DNA of 64,000 bases. Source: EW11 sp035765635 (GTDB lineage: Bacteria > Verrucomicrobiota > Verrucomicrobiia > Opitutales > Opitutaceae). A program made the position numbers and the translations under genes. Below the pieces are notes generated by a model. The model saw only the letters and a list, made by a program, of their open reading frames with translations, was not told the DNA's origin and searched no databases. How positions within the stretch are numbered: the stretch's first letter is position 1; each line of letters starts with the position of its first letter. The DNA lies in the NCBI GenBank assembly GCA_035765635.1, contig DASTWZ010000012.1:1-64000 (forward strand). The letters run 5' to 3'. Shown here piece by piece: positions 52,967 to 61,738 of this stretch.

Positions 52967-55453
52967 TTATAACTCGCACTTGCCGCCCGCGCAGGCAGCG
53001 ACGTCTTTCAGCGACGTTTCGTCGGCTGCCTCGTGGAAAGCGGCGTAGTCGACGGGCACGTATTTCAGGCGATTCCACTGCGCGATGTCTTCGTCGCTGA
53101 CGACGGACTCGCGCGGGGCCTGGGGATAGCGTTTGTCGCCGTCGTAGCCGAGCAGGGCGATGCCGGTGAAGCTTTCCCGATGTTGCCAAATGAAGTCGCC
53201 CACGGCGTTCCACTCTTCGGGTTTCACCGTGCAGGTATTCGAAACGTTGTGATGCAATCCCGGTGAGCGCGTTTCCGGCGCCTCACCGTTGAGGACCCAG
53301 TGGCGCTGAACCAGCTGGACCAATTCGAGAAACGAAATCGCGTCCAGATCGTCGCGCAGCAAGGCATTCGCCGGCGCCTCCACGGGAAACGTGATCACGT
53401 TGTCCGTGTCGGGCCGATAGACGGAGGTCTCGGTCATATGCGGATTCGCCGCGTGAAAGAGTTGATACACGGCGTCGCCACGATTCGCCTGCACGCGCCG
53501 GAAATAGTGTCTCGCATGATGCGGGTGAATGCCGGACGCAGCGCCGAGCAGGAGCGAAGCTGTGCCCTCGGGTTTGACGCAGGTGACGCGCGCCGCCGGA
53601 CGAATCCCGATCGCCGCCGCCACGATTTGATTCACCGCCCGGCAAATTCGCGCGCCGCGCTCCAGCGTCGTCGGCTCGAAAAGAATCTCCGGATTGTCCA
53701 TGAAGCCGCAGATCGAGACGCCGAGCAGCGCGTCGCGCTCATTGAGAAAACGCGTGATCGGGCCGAGATATTCGATTTGGGTGTAAGCGGCTTGCAGCGT
53801 TCCGATGACGCTGGCGTGAATGCAGGCCTCGAAAAAATCCTCCGTGCTGGTCAGGCACGCGCCGTTGATCGTGCTGAGATTGCACATTTGCCAGCCTGAG
53901 AGTGGCGCAGTCGAGACGAGGTCTCCTTCGTAGCCCAGTTCGCGCAATCGCGCGAGATCGCTGGCGGAAACGTCCTCTCCGATGACGGGATGCAGCCCAA
54001 TCTCGCAGCACGGATTACAACCGTAATCGGGATGATCCGAAAAATAGAAACCCGGTTCGCCGAATTCTTTTTGCGCTTGGAAGAGCCGCTTGAACAACGC
54101 GTCGTCGGCGTCGTCGCGCGGCAGGACCGCGGAGTTGTTCGAAGCCGAGCGTTGCGGATGGCGCTCGAACCAGTTTCCCGTTTTCGCATCCATCATCTCG
54201 ACGTCGTCAGGCGAAAAAAGACAGATCGTGGCCGACCGGCGTATCCCTCCGCTCAATACAGAGCGCGCGACGAACATGCAGATGTCATAGACTTCGATCG
54301 GCCGCAGCCGGCGGCCGCCCGCGCCGCGCAGCACACCTTCGCAGTCGAGCAACGCCTGTTTCAGCGGCAGATGTCCCGGCGCTTTCCCGCCCGAGGTCGA
54401 GAGCGGACGTCCGCGCGGCCGCACCAAGGAGAAATTGAACTCAACTTTAAAGCCCTGCACGTAGCTGATCAGGAGAACATAGAGCGCATTCGCCCAGCCT
54501 TCGATCGTGTCGACGACGGAGTGATGAACCACGTCGAGATCGATTTCCTCTCCGCGTTTCGGCAGCACGGGCAGGCGCTCGACGTGGTGACGTTGCACGG
54601 AAAATCCGCAGCCCGTGCCGGCGAGCAGAAGGAAATAATATTCACGGAAAAACTCCATGCGGTCCGCCACGCTGAAGGAACAATTGAAGAGGCGTGCGTG
54701 GTTGCGAAGAATGGCCTCGCCGCCGAATTGCAGCGAACGCATCGAGGGCAACACGCGTTTTGCCGCGACGGCGGCGAAGGCGCGCGTGATCAGTTCGCTC
54801 ACCGTCGATCCGCCGATTGCGTCCTCCAACCGCTTTCGATCGCGCGCATCGACCGGCGTTGCGTTGATTTCGGTAGCGACACGTCGATCGAGCCGGTCGC
54901 GAAAAAATGTCTGGTGCATCGATTCGACGCGCTGCACGGCTTCGGAAAACAGTTCGCGCCGGCCAAGGGCGGGACGATAGCGCGCGTATTTAGCGCAAGC
55001 GATATAGTCCGCGAGACCGTTGTCCTCGTAGTGCTGAAGCCGCTGCGTCGCCTGCGCGAGCCGATAGACGATGTAGCTGCGCGCGACGGCCCATTCGCCT
55101 TCGGCGGCGATGGTTTTTTCCACGATGTCCTGAATTTCCTCGATGGTGGGATGCCGGCCCTGGCGATAGATCAGCTCCGCAGTGCGCGTGACGCGGCCCG
55201 AGATCGCCATGGCTTTGAGGAACGTTTCGAAGTCGACACCGTAGTGGAGCGCCGGGTCGTCGCGATAGGGATTGGGCGCGCCGGCGTTTTGGACGTCGTG
55301 AAAAGCGAGGCAGACCGCGCGAACGATTTTCGAACTATCCCAGGGGACGGTCGAACCGTCGCGTTTGACAACGAGCCGCTGGCTGGCGGCGGAAATAACA
55401 GGCTCCACGCGGCGCGCCGTCACGCGTCGCAAAACCGAAACAGAGGTAGGCAT
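52967..55453 (-). CDS. nrdJ: Adenosylcobalamin-dependent (class II) ribonucleotide reductase
   Basis: An 828-residue enzyme that reduces ribonucleotides to deoxynucleotides without oxygen, using adenosylcobalamin to make the thiyl radical. An ATP-cone-like N-terminal domain (about 25-115, LVVKRDGSTVPWDSSKIVRA) is fused to an RTPR-type catalytic barrel. Visible motifs: FNCSFSVADRMEFF, AGTGCGFSVQ, the radical/redox cysteines in NPCCEIGL, CVKPEGTASLLLG and a C-terminal redox tail ACAGGKCEL. Lactobacillus RTPR lacks the ATP-cone, so this is the longer type. No cobalamin riboswitch was found upstream. The gene converges on the receptor, and is divergent from the PadR/permease pair. Confidence 0.93.
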   Translation of the reverse strand: MPTSVSVLRRVTARRVEPVISAASQRLVVKRDGSTVPWDSSKIVRAVCLAFHDVQNAGAPNPYRDDPALHYGVDFETFLKAMAISGRVTRTAELIYRQGRHPTIEEIQDIVEKTIAAEGEWAVARSYIVYRLAQATQRLQHYEDNGLADYIACAKYARYRPALGRRELFSEAVQRVESMHQTFFRDRLDRRVATEINATPVDARDRKRLEDAIGGSTVSELITRAFAAVAAKRVLPSMRSLQFGGEAILRNHARLFNCSFSVADRMEFFREYYFLLLAGTGCGFSVQRHHVERLPVLPKRGEEIDLDVVHHSVVDTIEGWANALYVLLISYVQGFKVEFNFSLVRPRGRPLSTSGGKAPGHLPLKQALLDCEGVLRGAGGRRLRPIEVYDICMFVARSVLSGGIRRSATICLFSPDDVEMMDAKTGNWFERHPQRSASNNSAVLPRDDADDALFKRLFQAQKEFGEPGFYFSDHPDYGCNPCCEIGLHPVIGEDVSASDLARLRELGYEGDLVSTAPLSGWQMCNLSTINGACLTSTEDFFEACIHASVIGTLQAAYTQIEYLGPITRFLNERDALLGVSICGFMDNPEILFEPTTLERGARICRAVNQIVAAAIGIRPAARVTCVKPEGTASLLLGAASGIHPHHARHYFRRVQANRGDAVYQLFHAANPHMTETSVYRPDTDNVITFPVEAPANALLRDDLDAISFLELVQLVQRHWVLNGEAPETRSPGLHHNVSNTCTVKPEEWNAVGDFIWQHRESFTGIALLGYDGDKRYPQAPRESVVSDEDIAQWNRLKYVPVDYAAFHEAADETSLKDVAACAGGKCEL

Positions 55454-55536
55454 GGAAGAAAGACCTCCAGTCTAAACCACCGTTTTCGAACCGCATTGAT
55501 CCAGATCAAGACTCGCGAGTTTTGCCCGAGCGCTAC

Positions 55537-55591
55537 TCCTAGATAATCTAGGAAACAGGCTTGACGGCGCTCTTTCCTAGAACATCTAGGA
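55537..55591. promoter_or_regulatory. Two 17-bp palindromic operator-like sites before padR
   Basis: TCCTAGATAATCTAGGA (55537-55553) and TCCTAGAACATCTAGGA (55575-55591) share perfect outer arms of seven bases and differ only in the centre. Their centres are 38 bases apart. The second includes the ribosome-binding AGGAG and ends 3 bases before the padR ATG. TTGACG (55561-55566) lies between them. Such a pair is what a dimeric PadR repressor would bind to control its own transcript and, perhaps, the divergent nrdJ-type gene. Confidence 0.75.
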
Positions 55592-55594
55592 GTC

Positions 55595-55933
55595 ATGAAG
55601 AAACCGTCCGAAGCGCCGGAGCTCCTGCAGGGCACGCTCGACATGCTGATTCTCAAGGCGCTGCAAAACGAACCGATGCACGGCTTCGGGATATCGGTGC
55701 GGATCCGCCAGATGTCGAAAGAGGTGCTGCAGGTGGAGCAGGGCTCGCTTTATCCGGCGATCTATCGGTTGGAGCACAAAGGCTGGATCAAGGCGGAATG
55801 GGGCGTTTCGGAGAACAATCGCAAGGCGCGCTTCTATCAAATCACCGCCGCGGGGCGCAGGCAGCTTGCCGGGGAAACGCAGAACTGGATTCGAGTTTCC
55901 GCGGCGATCAACACGGTGCTCGGTCACGCCTAG
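55595..55933 (+). CDS. PadR-family regulator of an ABC-permease operon
   Basis: A 112-residue short PadR repressor with winged-helix motifs LLQGTLDMLILKALQNEPMHG, VEQGSLYPAIYRLEHKGWIK and RKARFYQITAAGRRQL. This form is typically encoded next to large ADOP-type permeases in Acidobacteriota and Verrucomicrobiota. Two near-identical 17-bp palindromes immediately upstream are likely its operators. The permease gene starts 23 bases downstream. Confidence 0.93.
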   Translation: MKKPSEAPELLQGTLDMLILKALQNEPMHGFGISVRIRQMSKEVLQVEQGSLYPAIYRLEHKGWIKAEWGVSENNRKARFYQITAAGRRQLAGETQNWIRVSAAINTVLGHA

Positions 55934-55956
55934 CTCGCGGTTTCCTTCGCATCGTC

Positions 55957-58572
55957 ATGAACCTCATGCCTGATCAATTTCGCCGTCTCTGGTCGTTTAT
56001 CAGGCGGAGCCGATTGGACGCGGAGATGGCGGAAGAGTTTGAGCAACACCTCGAGTTGCTGGCCGAGGAATTTCGCCGCGCAGGCCTGAGTGAGGACGAG
56101 GCGCGTGCGGCTGCGCGTCGCAGCTTTGGAAGTGTGGAGCAAGTGAAGGAGCACGCGCGCGATGAACGCTCCTGGCGCTGGCTCGAGCAGTTGTTGCAGG
56201 ATTTGAGATTTGGAGCGCGGACGTTGCGGCGAAACCCGGTGTTCACGGTTGTTGCCGTGATCACTCTGGCTCTCGGCGTCGGTGCAAACACGGCGATATT
56301 CAGTTTGTTGGATGCGCTGCTTTTGAAGCCTCTGCAGTACGATGAGCCGGCACGACTCGTGCAGTTGTGGGAACCGCCGGCAGGCGTGAGTCAAAACGTG
56401 GTGTCGCCTGGAACCTACTTTGACTGGCGCGAGGAAGCGACCTCGCTCGAGTCGCTCGCGGCTTATCGCACGATCGATTTGAATCTGACCGGTTCGGGCG
56501 AGCCGGAGCGGTTGATGGGATGGCGAATGACGGCTGACGGACTGACGGTGCTGCGCGCGCGGCCGACCGTCGGACGCGTTTTCGCGCCGGACGAGGATCT
56601 TCCTGGAAAGGAGAAAGTCGTCGTGCTCACCGATGAGCTGTTTCAGCGCCGTTTCGGCGGAGACCGGGGATTGGTCGGAAATCGGATTCAGCTGAATGAC
56701 GAGCCCTATACAGTGATCGGCGTGCTGCCGTCGGCGTTTTTGCCTGACCCTCAGGCGGAGTTCGTCATCGCCGAAGGGCTGGATCCGAAGTGGAGGAATT
56801 TGCGCGATGCCCATTTCTTGAACGTGCTGGCCCGCATCAAATCCGGAATCTCCGTCGAGTCGGCGCGCGCGGAGCTCTTGAAGATCCGGCGGAGCAACGC
56901 ATGGCGTTATCCTGCGTGGAAAGAGAAGTGGACAGTGGCGATGATTCCGATGCGAGAGCAGTTGGCTGATTCCGTTAAGCCGATGCTGCTCGTTCTGTCG
57001 GGGGCAGTGCTGGCGGTTTTGACCATCGCGTGTGTCAACGTGGCGAATCTCCTGCTGGCCAAGGCTGCGGGACGGGAGCGCGAGATTGCGTTGCGGGCGG
57101 CTCTGGGCGCGACGCGCGCCCGCGTGGTTCGGCAGCTGCTCGTGGAAAGTGTGCTGCTCGCGGTCATGGGCGGAATGGCGGGACTCGTGGTGGCCTATGG
57201 GTTGTTGGATCTGGTGCGCGCATCGACGGCATTTGCGAATGTGGCCCGCCTGTCGGACGTGTCGATCGATGGGCGCGTGCTTGCGGCCACGCTCGGACTG
57301 AGCGTGTTGACCGGAATCGTTTTTGGGCTGGTGCCCGCGCTGCAGGCCACGAGCGGCTCCCAGGCTGAAGGCTTGAAGGAAGTCGGGCGTGTGGGCCGTG
57401 GCGGTCGCGGCGCCGGGATGCGCCGCGTGCTCATCGTGGCGGAAGTCGCGATGGCGATGTTGTTGTTGGCCGCCGCGGGATTGCTTTTGCGGAGTTTCTA
57501 TAACTTGGCGCGGATCTCGCCGGGTTTCGACGGCGAACGCGTTTTGACGATGGCGGTGTCGTTGCCCGGATCACGGTATGCGAGTGCGGAGTCGCGGGCG
57601 CGCTTCTATCGGCAGGTTGTGGAGAGCATTGAAAGTATTCCGGGCGTGGACCGTGCCGCGGTGTCCGCGATGTTGCCGATGAGCGGTGGTGTTTCGAACT
57701 GGTACTGCCACATCGTCGGTCGAAAAGACGCGCCGGAGCAGGGGTATTTGGCCGATCAGGACAGCTGCACGGCGGGTTATTTCGAGACGCTCGGCATTCC
57801 GTTGAAAAAAGGTCGGCTATTCAGCGATGCACCGACCGATGCGGCATGTGTCATGATCAACGAGGCGTTCGCGCGTTCATATTTTGCGGCTGAAGAGCCG
57901 GTCGGGCGCTATCTGACGATGCGTGGCGAGAAACTCGAGATCGTCGGCGTCGTTGGAGATGTGCGAACCCGCAATCTCGCGATCGATGCCCGGCCGACGA
58001 TATATCGTTCCCAATCCGCGGTCGATTCGACGCGCAACGGGCAAATCATGATCAAGGCGGATCGATCGTTGAGTGGTCTGGCAAACGCGGCGCGCAAGGC
58101 GATTCAGGGCATCGACCCCGTGCAGCCGGTGGCGAATGTGCGCCGGCTCGAGGACGTCCTCGATGCCTCGCTTGCGCAGCGGCGCATCACCTTGATTTTG
58201 CTGGCGGGTTTTTCGGGCACGGCGCTCGCGCTTGCAGGCATCGGCCTTTACGGCGTGATGGCTTACACGGTGTCGCAGCGCACGCGTGAACTCGGCATTC
58301 AAATGGCCTTGGGTGCACAGCCGCGAGAAGTGATTCGGTCGACCATCGCGGGCGGAATGAAGCTCGTTGTTTTCGGCTTGGCGCTCGGATTCCTCGGGGC
58401 ATTCGGTGTCGCGCGTTTGCTCGCGAGTCTGTTGTTCAATGTCTCTCCTCACGACGGCCTGGCGCTGGGTGGAGGGGCAATGGCGCTGGCGATCGCCGGC
58501 TTGTTGGCTTGCTGGTTGCCTGCTCGCGCCGCAGCGCGCGTCGATCCACTCGTGGCCTTGCGCGCAGAGTGA
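55957..58572 (+). CDS. ADOP-family ABC permease (MacB-like, FtsX domains)
   Basis: An 871-residue inner-membrane protein starting MNLMPDQFRRLWSFIRRSRL. The N-terminal cytoplasmic part (about 5-75) carries the ADOP signature EEFEQHLELLAEEFRRAGLSEDEARAAARR-type helices (…EDEARAAARRSFGSVEQVK). A membrane helix (about 95-120) precedes a MacB-like periplasmic domain, then three helices of the first FtsX unit (about 345-450, VLSGAVLAVLTIACVNVANL), a second periplasmic domain and the last FtsX unit (about 755-865, GIGLYGVMAYTVSQRTRELG). The duplicated layout is characteristic. No ATPase gene is adjacent; such permeases may use a shared one. The function is unknown, and efflux or lipoprotein handling is a guess. 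Confidence 0.9.
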   Translation: MNLMPDQFRRLWSFIRRSRLDAEMAEEFEQHLELLAEEFRRAGLSEDEARAAARRSFGSVEQVKEHARDERSWRWLEQLLQDLRFGARTLRRNPVFTVVAVITLALGVGANTAIFSLLDALLLKPLQYDEPARLVQLWEPPAGVSQNVVSPGTYFDWREEATSLESLAAYRTIDLNLTGSGEPERLMGWRMTADGLTVLRARPTVGRVFAPDEDLPGKEKVVVLTDELFQRRFGGDRGLVGNRIQLNDEPYTVIGVLPSAFLPDPQAEFVIAEGLDPKWRNLRDAHFLNVLARIKSGISVESARAELLKIRRSNAWRYPAWKEKWTVAMIPMREQLADSVKPMLLVLSGAVLAVLTIACVNVANLLLAKAAGREREIALRAALGATRARVVRQLLVESVLLAVMGGMAGLVVAYGLLDLVRASTAFANVARLSDVSIDGRVLAATLGLSVLTGIVFGLVPALQATSGSQAEGLKEVGRVGRGGRGAGMRRVLIVAEVAMAMLLLAAAGLLLRSFYNLARISPGFDGERVLTMAVSLPGSRYASAESRARFYRQVVESIESIPGVDRAAVSAMLPMSGGVSNWYCHIVGRKDAPEQGYLADQDSCTAGYFETLGIPLKKGRLFSDAPTDAACVMINEAFARSYFAAEEPVGRYLTMRGEKLEIVGVVGDVRTRNLAIDARPTIYRSQSAVDSTRNGQIMIKADRSLSGLANAARKAIQGIDPVQPVANVRRLEDVLDASLAQRRITLILLAGFSGTALALAGIGLYGVMAYTVSQRTRELGIQMALGAQPREVIRSTIAGGMKLVVFGLALGFLGAFGVARLLASLLFNVSPHDGLALGGGAMALAIAGLLACWLPARAAARVDPLVALRAE

Positions 58573-58610
58573 GCAGGTTGAACCATCACCTTTTGAATCT
58601 CTTGAAGCCT

Positions 58611-59813
58611 ATGAGAACGCTCGTTGTTTTCCTGCTGCTTGCGTTGTGCTGCAGTGTTGGCCGTTCGGTGGATCTCGCGCTTCTCCATGCGAACGTTTAC
58701 GCGGGGCCGGATTCGGCTCCGCTCGCGGATGCCACTGTTTTGATACGCGACGGGAAAATCGTCGCCGTCGGCGAGCAGGTGGTCGTTCCCAAGGAAACGA
58801 AGACGCTCGACGTGCAGGGGTGCACCGTGCTGGCCGGGTTTTGGAATACGCACGTGCATTTCGTTGAACCCAAATGGGCCGACGCGGCGCATCTTCCCGC
58901 GGCCAAGTTGGAAGGCCAGCTGCAGGACATGCTGACGCACTCTGGCTTCACCACGGTCGTCGATACGGGATCCGATCCGGTCAACACGATCGCCCTGCGA
59001 CGTCGAATCGAGTCAGGCGAAGTGCGAGGCCCGCATGTTTATACCGCCGGTATTCCCCTGTACCCTCCGCACGCGCTGCCGTATTATTTGAAAGACCTTC
59101 CGGAGGAACTGCGGAGCCGGCTGAGTCAGCCGGAAACGCCGGCGCAGGCGGTTGCCGCCGTGCAGCAGAACATCGCCGCGGGAACGGACATCGTGAAACT
59201 CTTCACCGGATCGATTGTGGCTCCGGATCGAATCGTTCCCATGTCGGTCCCGATCGCGAGCGCCGCCGTCACCGAGGCCCATCGCCATCATCAACTCGTT
59301 TTCGCCCACGCCACGAACTTCGCGGGAATGAACGCGGCGATGGAGAGCGGCGTGGACGTGATTGCGCACGCGCCCGAACTGCTCGAGGGCGTCGACGAGC
59401 GTTATCTGCAGACGTTGGTCGCGCACCACATGGCGTTGATTCCCACGCTGCAGCTTTTCTCCCAGGACAAAAACATCGCCGATATTCGAAAGGTGGTGCT
59501 GCGTTTTCACCGCCTCGGTGGTCGACTCATGTTTGGGACCGACACGGGCTTTCTGAGCGAATACGACATGCGCACGGAGTATCGCCAACTGTCGCTCGCG
59601 GGCCTGAATTTTCGCGAGATCATCGCGATGCTGACGACGGCTCCTGCGGAGTGTTTTGGCGTCGCGAAAGAAAAAGGCCGTGTCGCCCCCGGCCAAACCG
59701 CAGACCTGACGATTCTCTCAGCCGACCCCGGTGCCGGAGACCTGCTCGCATTCGCTCGAGTGAAATACACGATCAGAGCGGGAAGGATTATTTTTATACG
59801 GCCGCAGGGGTGA
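58611..59813 (+). CDS. Exported amidohydrolase-family metalloenzyme
   Basis: A 400-residue protein with a signal peptide (about 1-18, LVVFLLLALCCSVGRS). It belongs to the imidazolonepropionase-like amidohydrolases: ATVLIRDGKIVAVGEQVV, the metal-binding His pair in NTHVHFVEPKW, Lys in IVKLFTGSI, His in LVFAHATNFAG, His/Pro in IAHAPELLEG and the Asp in LMFGTDTGFLSEY. Typically two Zn2+ ions cleave a C-N bond of cyclic amides or dipeptides; the substrate here is unknown. It starts 38 bases after the ADOP gene on the same strand and may be cotranscribed. Its 3' end overlaps, tail to tail by 20 bases, the last gene of the AT-rich island. Confidence 0.88.
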   Translation: MRTLVVFLLLALCCSVGRSVDLALLHANVYAGPDSAPLADATVLIRDGKIVAVGEQVVVPKETKTLDVQGCTVLAGFWNTHVHFVEPKWADAAHLPAAKLEGQLQDMLTHSGFTTVVDTGSDPVNTIALRRRIESGEVRGPHVYTAGIPLYPPHALPYYLKDLPEELRSRLSQPETPAQAVAAVQQNIAAGTDIVKLFTGSIVAPDRIVPMSVPIASAAVTEAHRHHQLVFAHATNFAGMNAAMESGVDVIAHAPELLEGVDERYLQTLVAHHMALIPTLQLFSQDKNIADIRKVVLRFHRLGGRLMFGTDTGFLSEYDMRTEYRQLSLAGLNFREIIAMLTTAPAECFGVAKEKGRVAPGQTADLTILSADPGAGDLLAFARVKYTIRAGRIIFIRPQG

Positions 59814-60918
59814 TCGACCGAACGAATTTTACGATAGAGGTGAGTTCTTTAGCAGCCAATTGAATTGCCGCCGCGGGTTCCATATTATCGAACGTTGACC
59901 GTGCGCGAAGATGGATTGTGTCTGGATGCGGTATCGGACCTCTGAGGCTAATCAAAGGTTTGAACGCCGCGAAGGAAGTGGCTGTGCGCGTTGCCGGATT
60001 TTGGATGGGAGTCCATCTCTGGCGACTGTCAGGCCCCCAATATTGCCACTCCTTATTGGCCTCAAAGGCGTCATTGAAGGCCTTTAGCTCTCCGTGCTCT
60101 GCGTTCTGAAATACGACGTTCAGACACAAAAGCAGATCTCCTTCCCAATTCGCGACGCCTGGCACGCGGAATTGAAGTTCGACTGAGCACGAAGGGCTAA
60201 TGTCGACGGCGACGCAGGGCCGCCCGGACCTGGTAGTCTCTTGGAATCTTGGACCAGGGAAAAGTTTTTTTGATTCCTCGGCGCATTGTGTGAGAAAGGC
60301 CTTCCCCGCCTTTTCCGCCCGAAATCCGAGTTCATATCCGGCGAGATCTTCAAGATTCAGTGTCATTGTTATGCATTCCTGTTCCAGGTATCCTGCCATT
60401 ACGCGCGCCACATTAAAGTCCGTGCTATTCGGCGAGTCTTTTGTCGCATCTATGAATTTTTCAGCCACCTGGCTCCAGGTTATATGTTTAGCACCTGGAG
60501 GGCATTCCTCACCGAGCTTAAGTAATGCAAAAATGTTTATTTTCGCACCTGGGAAAGCGGCTGGTGCAGTCGTGCAATATTTCTCGATCTGTTCCTTTCT
60601 CAGAATGGACTCTACGTTCACCTCAACGATATAAACCAAGCCTTGCGTCTCGTTGATCAAAACCAAGTCGAAGACGGAATTTTTTCCATCATTCCCTATG
60701 GTGGGGTGAAAATACTGTGTTTTAACGTCCCACGAGTTATCGAAACCTGAGGATTCGCCCAACAAACGAAGGAATTCGTCTCGGAGTTTTGAGCTAAGCC
60801 TAAGGCAAAGGGCGAGCACCTCAGTTGAGTGGTTTTCCTTCGGATCGATCGAGTAAGGACGATAATACTTCAATCGGATAAACGAGTTTTCGACGTCTTC
60901 GATCATGAACCTATACAA
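59794..60918 (-). CDS. Hypothetical protein with divergent PD-(D/E)XK nuclease-like N-terminus
   Basis: A 374-residue protein not matched to a known family. The N-terminal half has the PD-(D/E)XK-like series NHSTEVLALCLRLSSKLRDE (about 29-48), then NSVFDLVLINETQGLVYIVEVNVESIL (about 78-104), where a strand with Asp is followed by a hydrophobic strand ending Glu-Val-Asn; the usual Lys of E-x-K is Asn, so activity may be lost or the Lys displaced. The C-terminal half (about 200-374) is unassigned and ends in a helical segment (PAAAIQLAAKELTSIVKFVR). Base composition is AT-richer than the flanks. Its first 8 bases overlap the last of the upstream 275-residue gene, so the pair is cotranscribed. 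Confidence 0.7.
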   Translation of the reverse strand: MYRFMIEDVENSFIRLKYYRPYSIDPKENHSTEVLALCLRLSSKLRDEFLRLLGESSGFDNSWDVKTQYFHPTIGNDGKNSVFDLVLINETQGLVYIVEVNVESILRKEQIEKYCTTAPAAFPGAKINIFALLKLGEECPPGAKHITWSQVAEKFIDATKDSPNSTDFNVARVMAGYLEQECITMTLNLEDLAGYELGFRAEKAGKAFLTQCAEESKKLFPGPRFQETTRSGRPCVAVDISPSCSVELQFRVPGVANWEGDLLLCLNVVFQNAEHGELKAFNDAFEANKEWQYWGPDSRQRWTPIQNPATRTATSFAAFKPLISLRGPIPHPDTIHLRARSTFDNMEPAAAIQLAAKELTSIVKFVRSITPAAV

Positions 60919-61738
60919 TGTGCTCCTGTGTGTCCTCTGTTCGAAACTGACTTGGATAAAACAGACAGCGCTGTTCGCGTAAACAGGAGCCGTCCGATAA
61001 TATCAATCGCATTGTATAAGGCTCGAAGTAGAAATGTAGATCGTTTTCAATGTAACCGGTCTTTTCTACTGAAATTCGAAGATAGGTGAGCTCTTCACTA
61101 CAGGTGTCTTGCCGCCCACAGCGGGAAAGTAGCATAGATTGGAATGGGCGCTCGTATGAATCCGCGACGGACGTGGGGCTCCGAAAAGTTCCGGTAGATG
61201 TGATGACTAACGTTTCACGTTCCGTCCACTTGGATAACCAATCATCTATATTCTCGGTGTTGGAGGAGCTAATGAATGTCGGAATACAAGAGCCAAAGCG
61301 AGTGAACGCACTGAGTAGTCGTTGGAAAGATGGGCAATCAGAAGCAATGAACTCGTCTCTAATCATTGCAGCGCTAACTCCACTCATTGAGCAGATCGTC
61401 GCCGCGGCGATTAAGCCAGGGTTAAATGGACAATCTATCCAAAGTGCTGGCACTTGATTTTCCACCGCGCGCGCAAGCAGGTCGATCAGTAGCACTGTAT
61501 CAACGCCATGCGTACATTCTGTAAGTATAAAACGCGCCGAAAGAAATCGGGAGACGCATTTGCGAGTTTTATAGGTGACATTTTCAGGCCGGGTGGACTG
61601 CAGCCATGCTTGGTACAGTTTTAAGAAATCTGCCGGCCATTTTATAGCGTGCGATCCTCCGGCTTCGCAGCTTTTGAGTGAGTTCCGTAAAAAGCTCAGA
61701 ACATTGGTGCTGATCATAACGGATTTGAATTGGAACAT
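60911..61738 (-). CDS. Hypothetical protein, partner of the nuclease-like gene; weak RecA/DnaB-like resemblance
   Basis: A 275-residue protein beginning MFQFKSVMISTNVLSFLRNS (alternative start Met8). The segment TVLLIDLLARAVENQVPALWIDC...MIRDEFIASDCPSFQRLL (about 85-155) recalls the strand-helix order of DnaB/RecA-like ATPases after their P-loop (the part normally containing SLEMS, R-LL and DLQ), but no Walker A is present, so it would be a degenerate, non-hydrolysing relative. The C-terminal 80 residues are strand-rich (SEELTYLRISVEKTGYIEND, HFYFEPYTMRLILSDG). It is Cys/Ser/Thr-rich and AT-rich, unlike neighbouring genes. Promoter side is toward the repeat block. Function unknown; a two-gene defence or regulatory module is the leading guess. 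Confidence 0.65.
   Translation of the reverse strand: MFQFKSVMISTNVLSFLRNSLKSCEAGGSHAIKWPADFLKLYQAWLQSTRPENVTYKTRKCVSRFLSARFILTECTHGVDTVLLIDLLARAVENQVPALWIDCPFNPGLIAAATICSMSGVSAAMIRDEFIASDCPSFQRLLSAFTRFGSCIPTFISSSNTENIDDWLSKWTERETLVITSTGTFRSPTSVADSYERPFQSMLLSRCGRQDTCSEELTYLRISVEKTGYIENDLHFYFEPYTMRLILSDGSCLREQRCLFYPSQFRTEDTQEHIV

Noticed and set aside
55454..55536. Cobalamin riboswitch before the class II reductase
   Set aside because: The gap is too short and has no B12-box; it instead holds the palindromic operators.
53990..55546. 518-codon plus-strand frame over the reductase gene
   Set aside because: Antisense to a well-supported class II reductase and lacks domain features.
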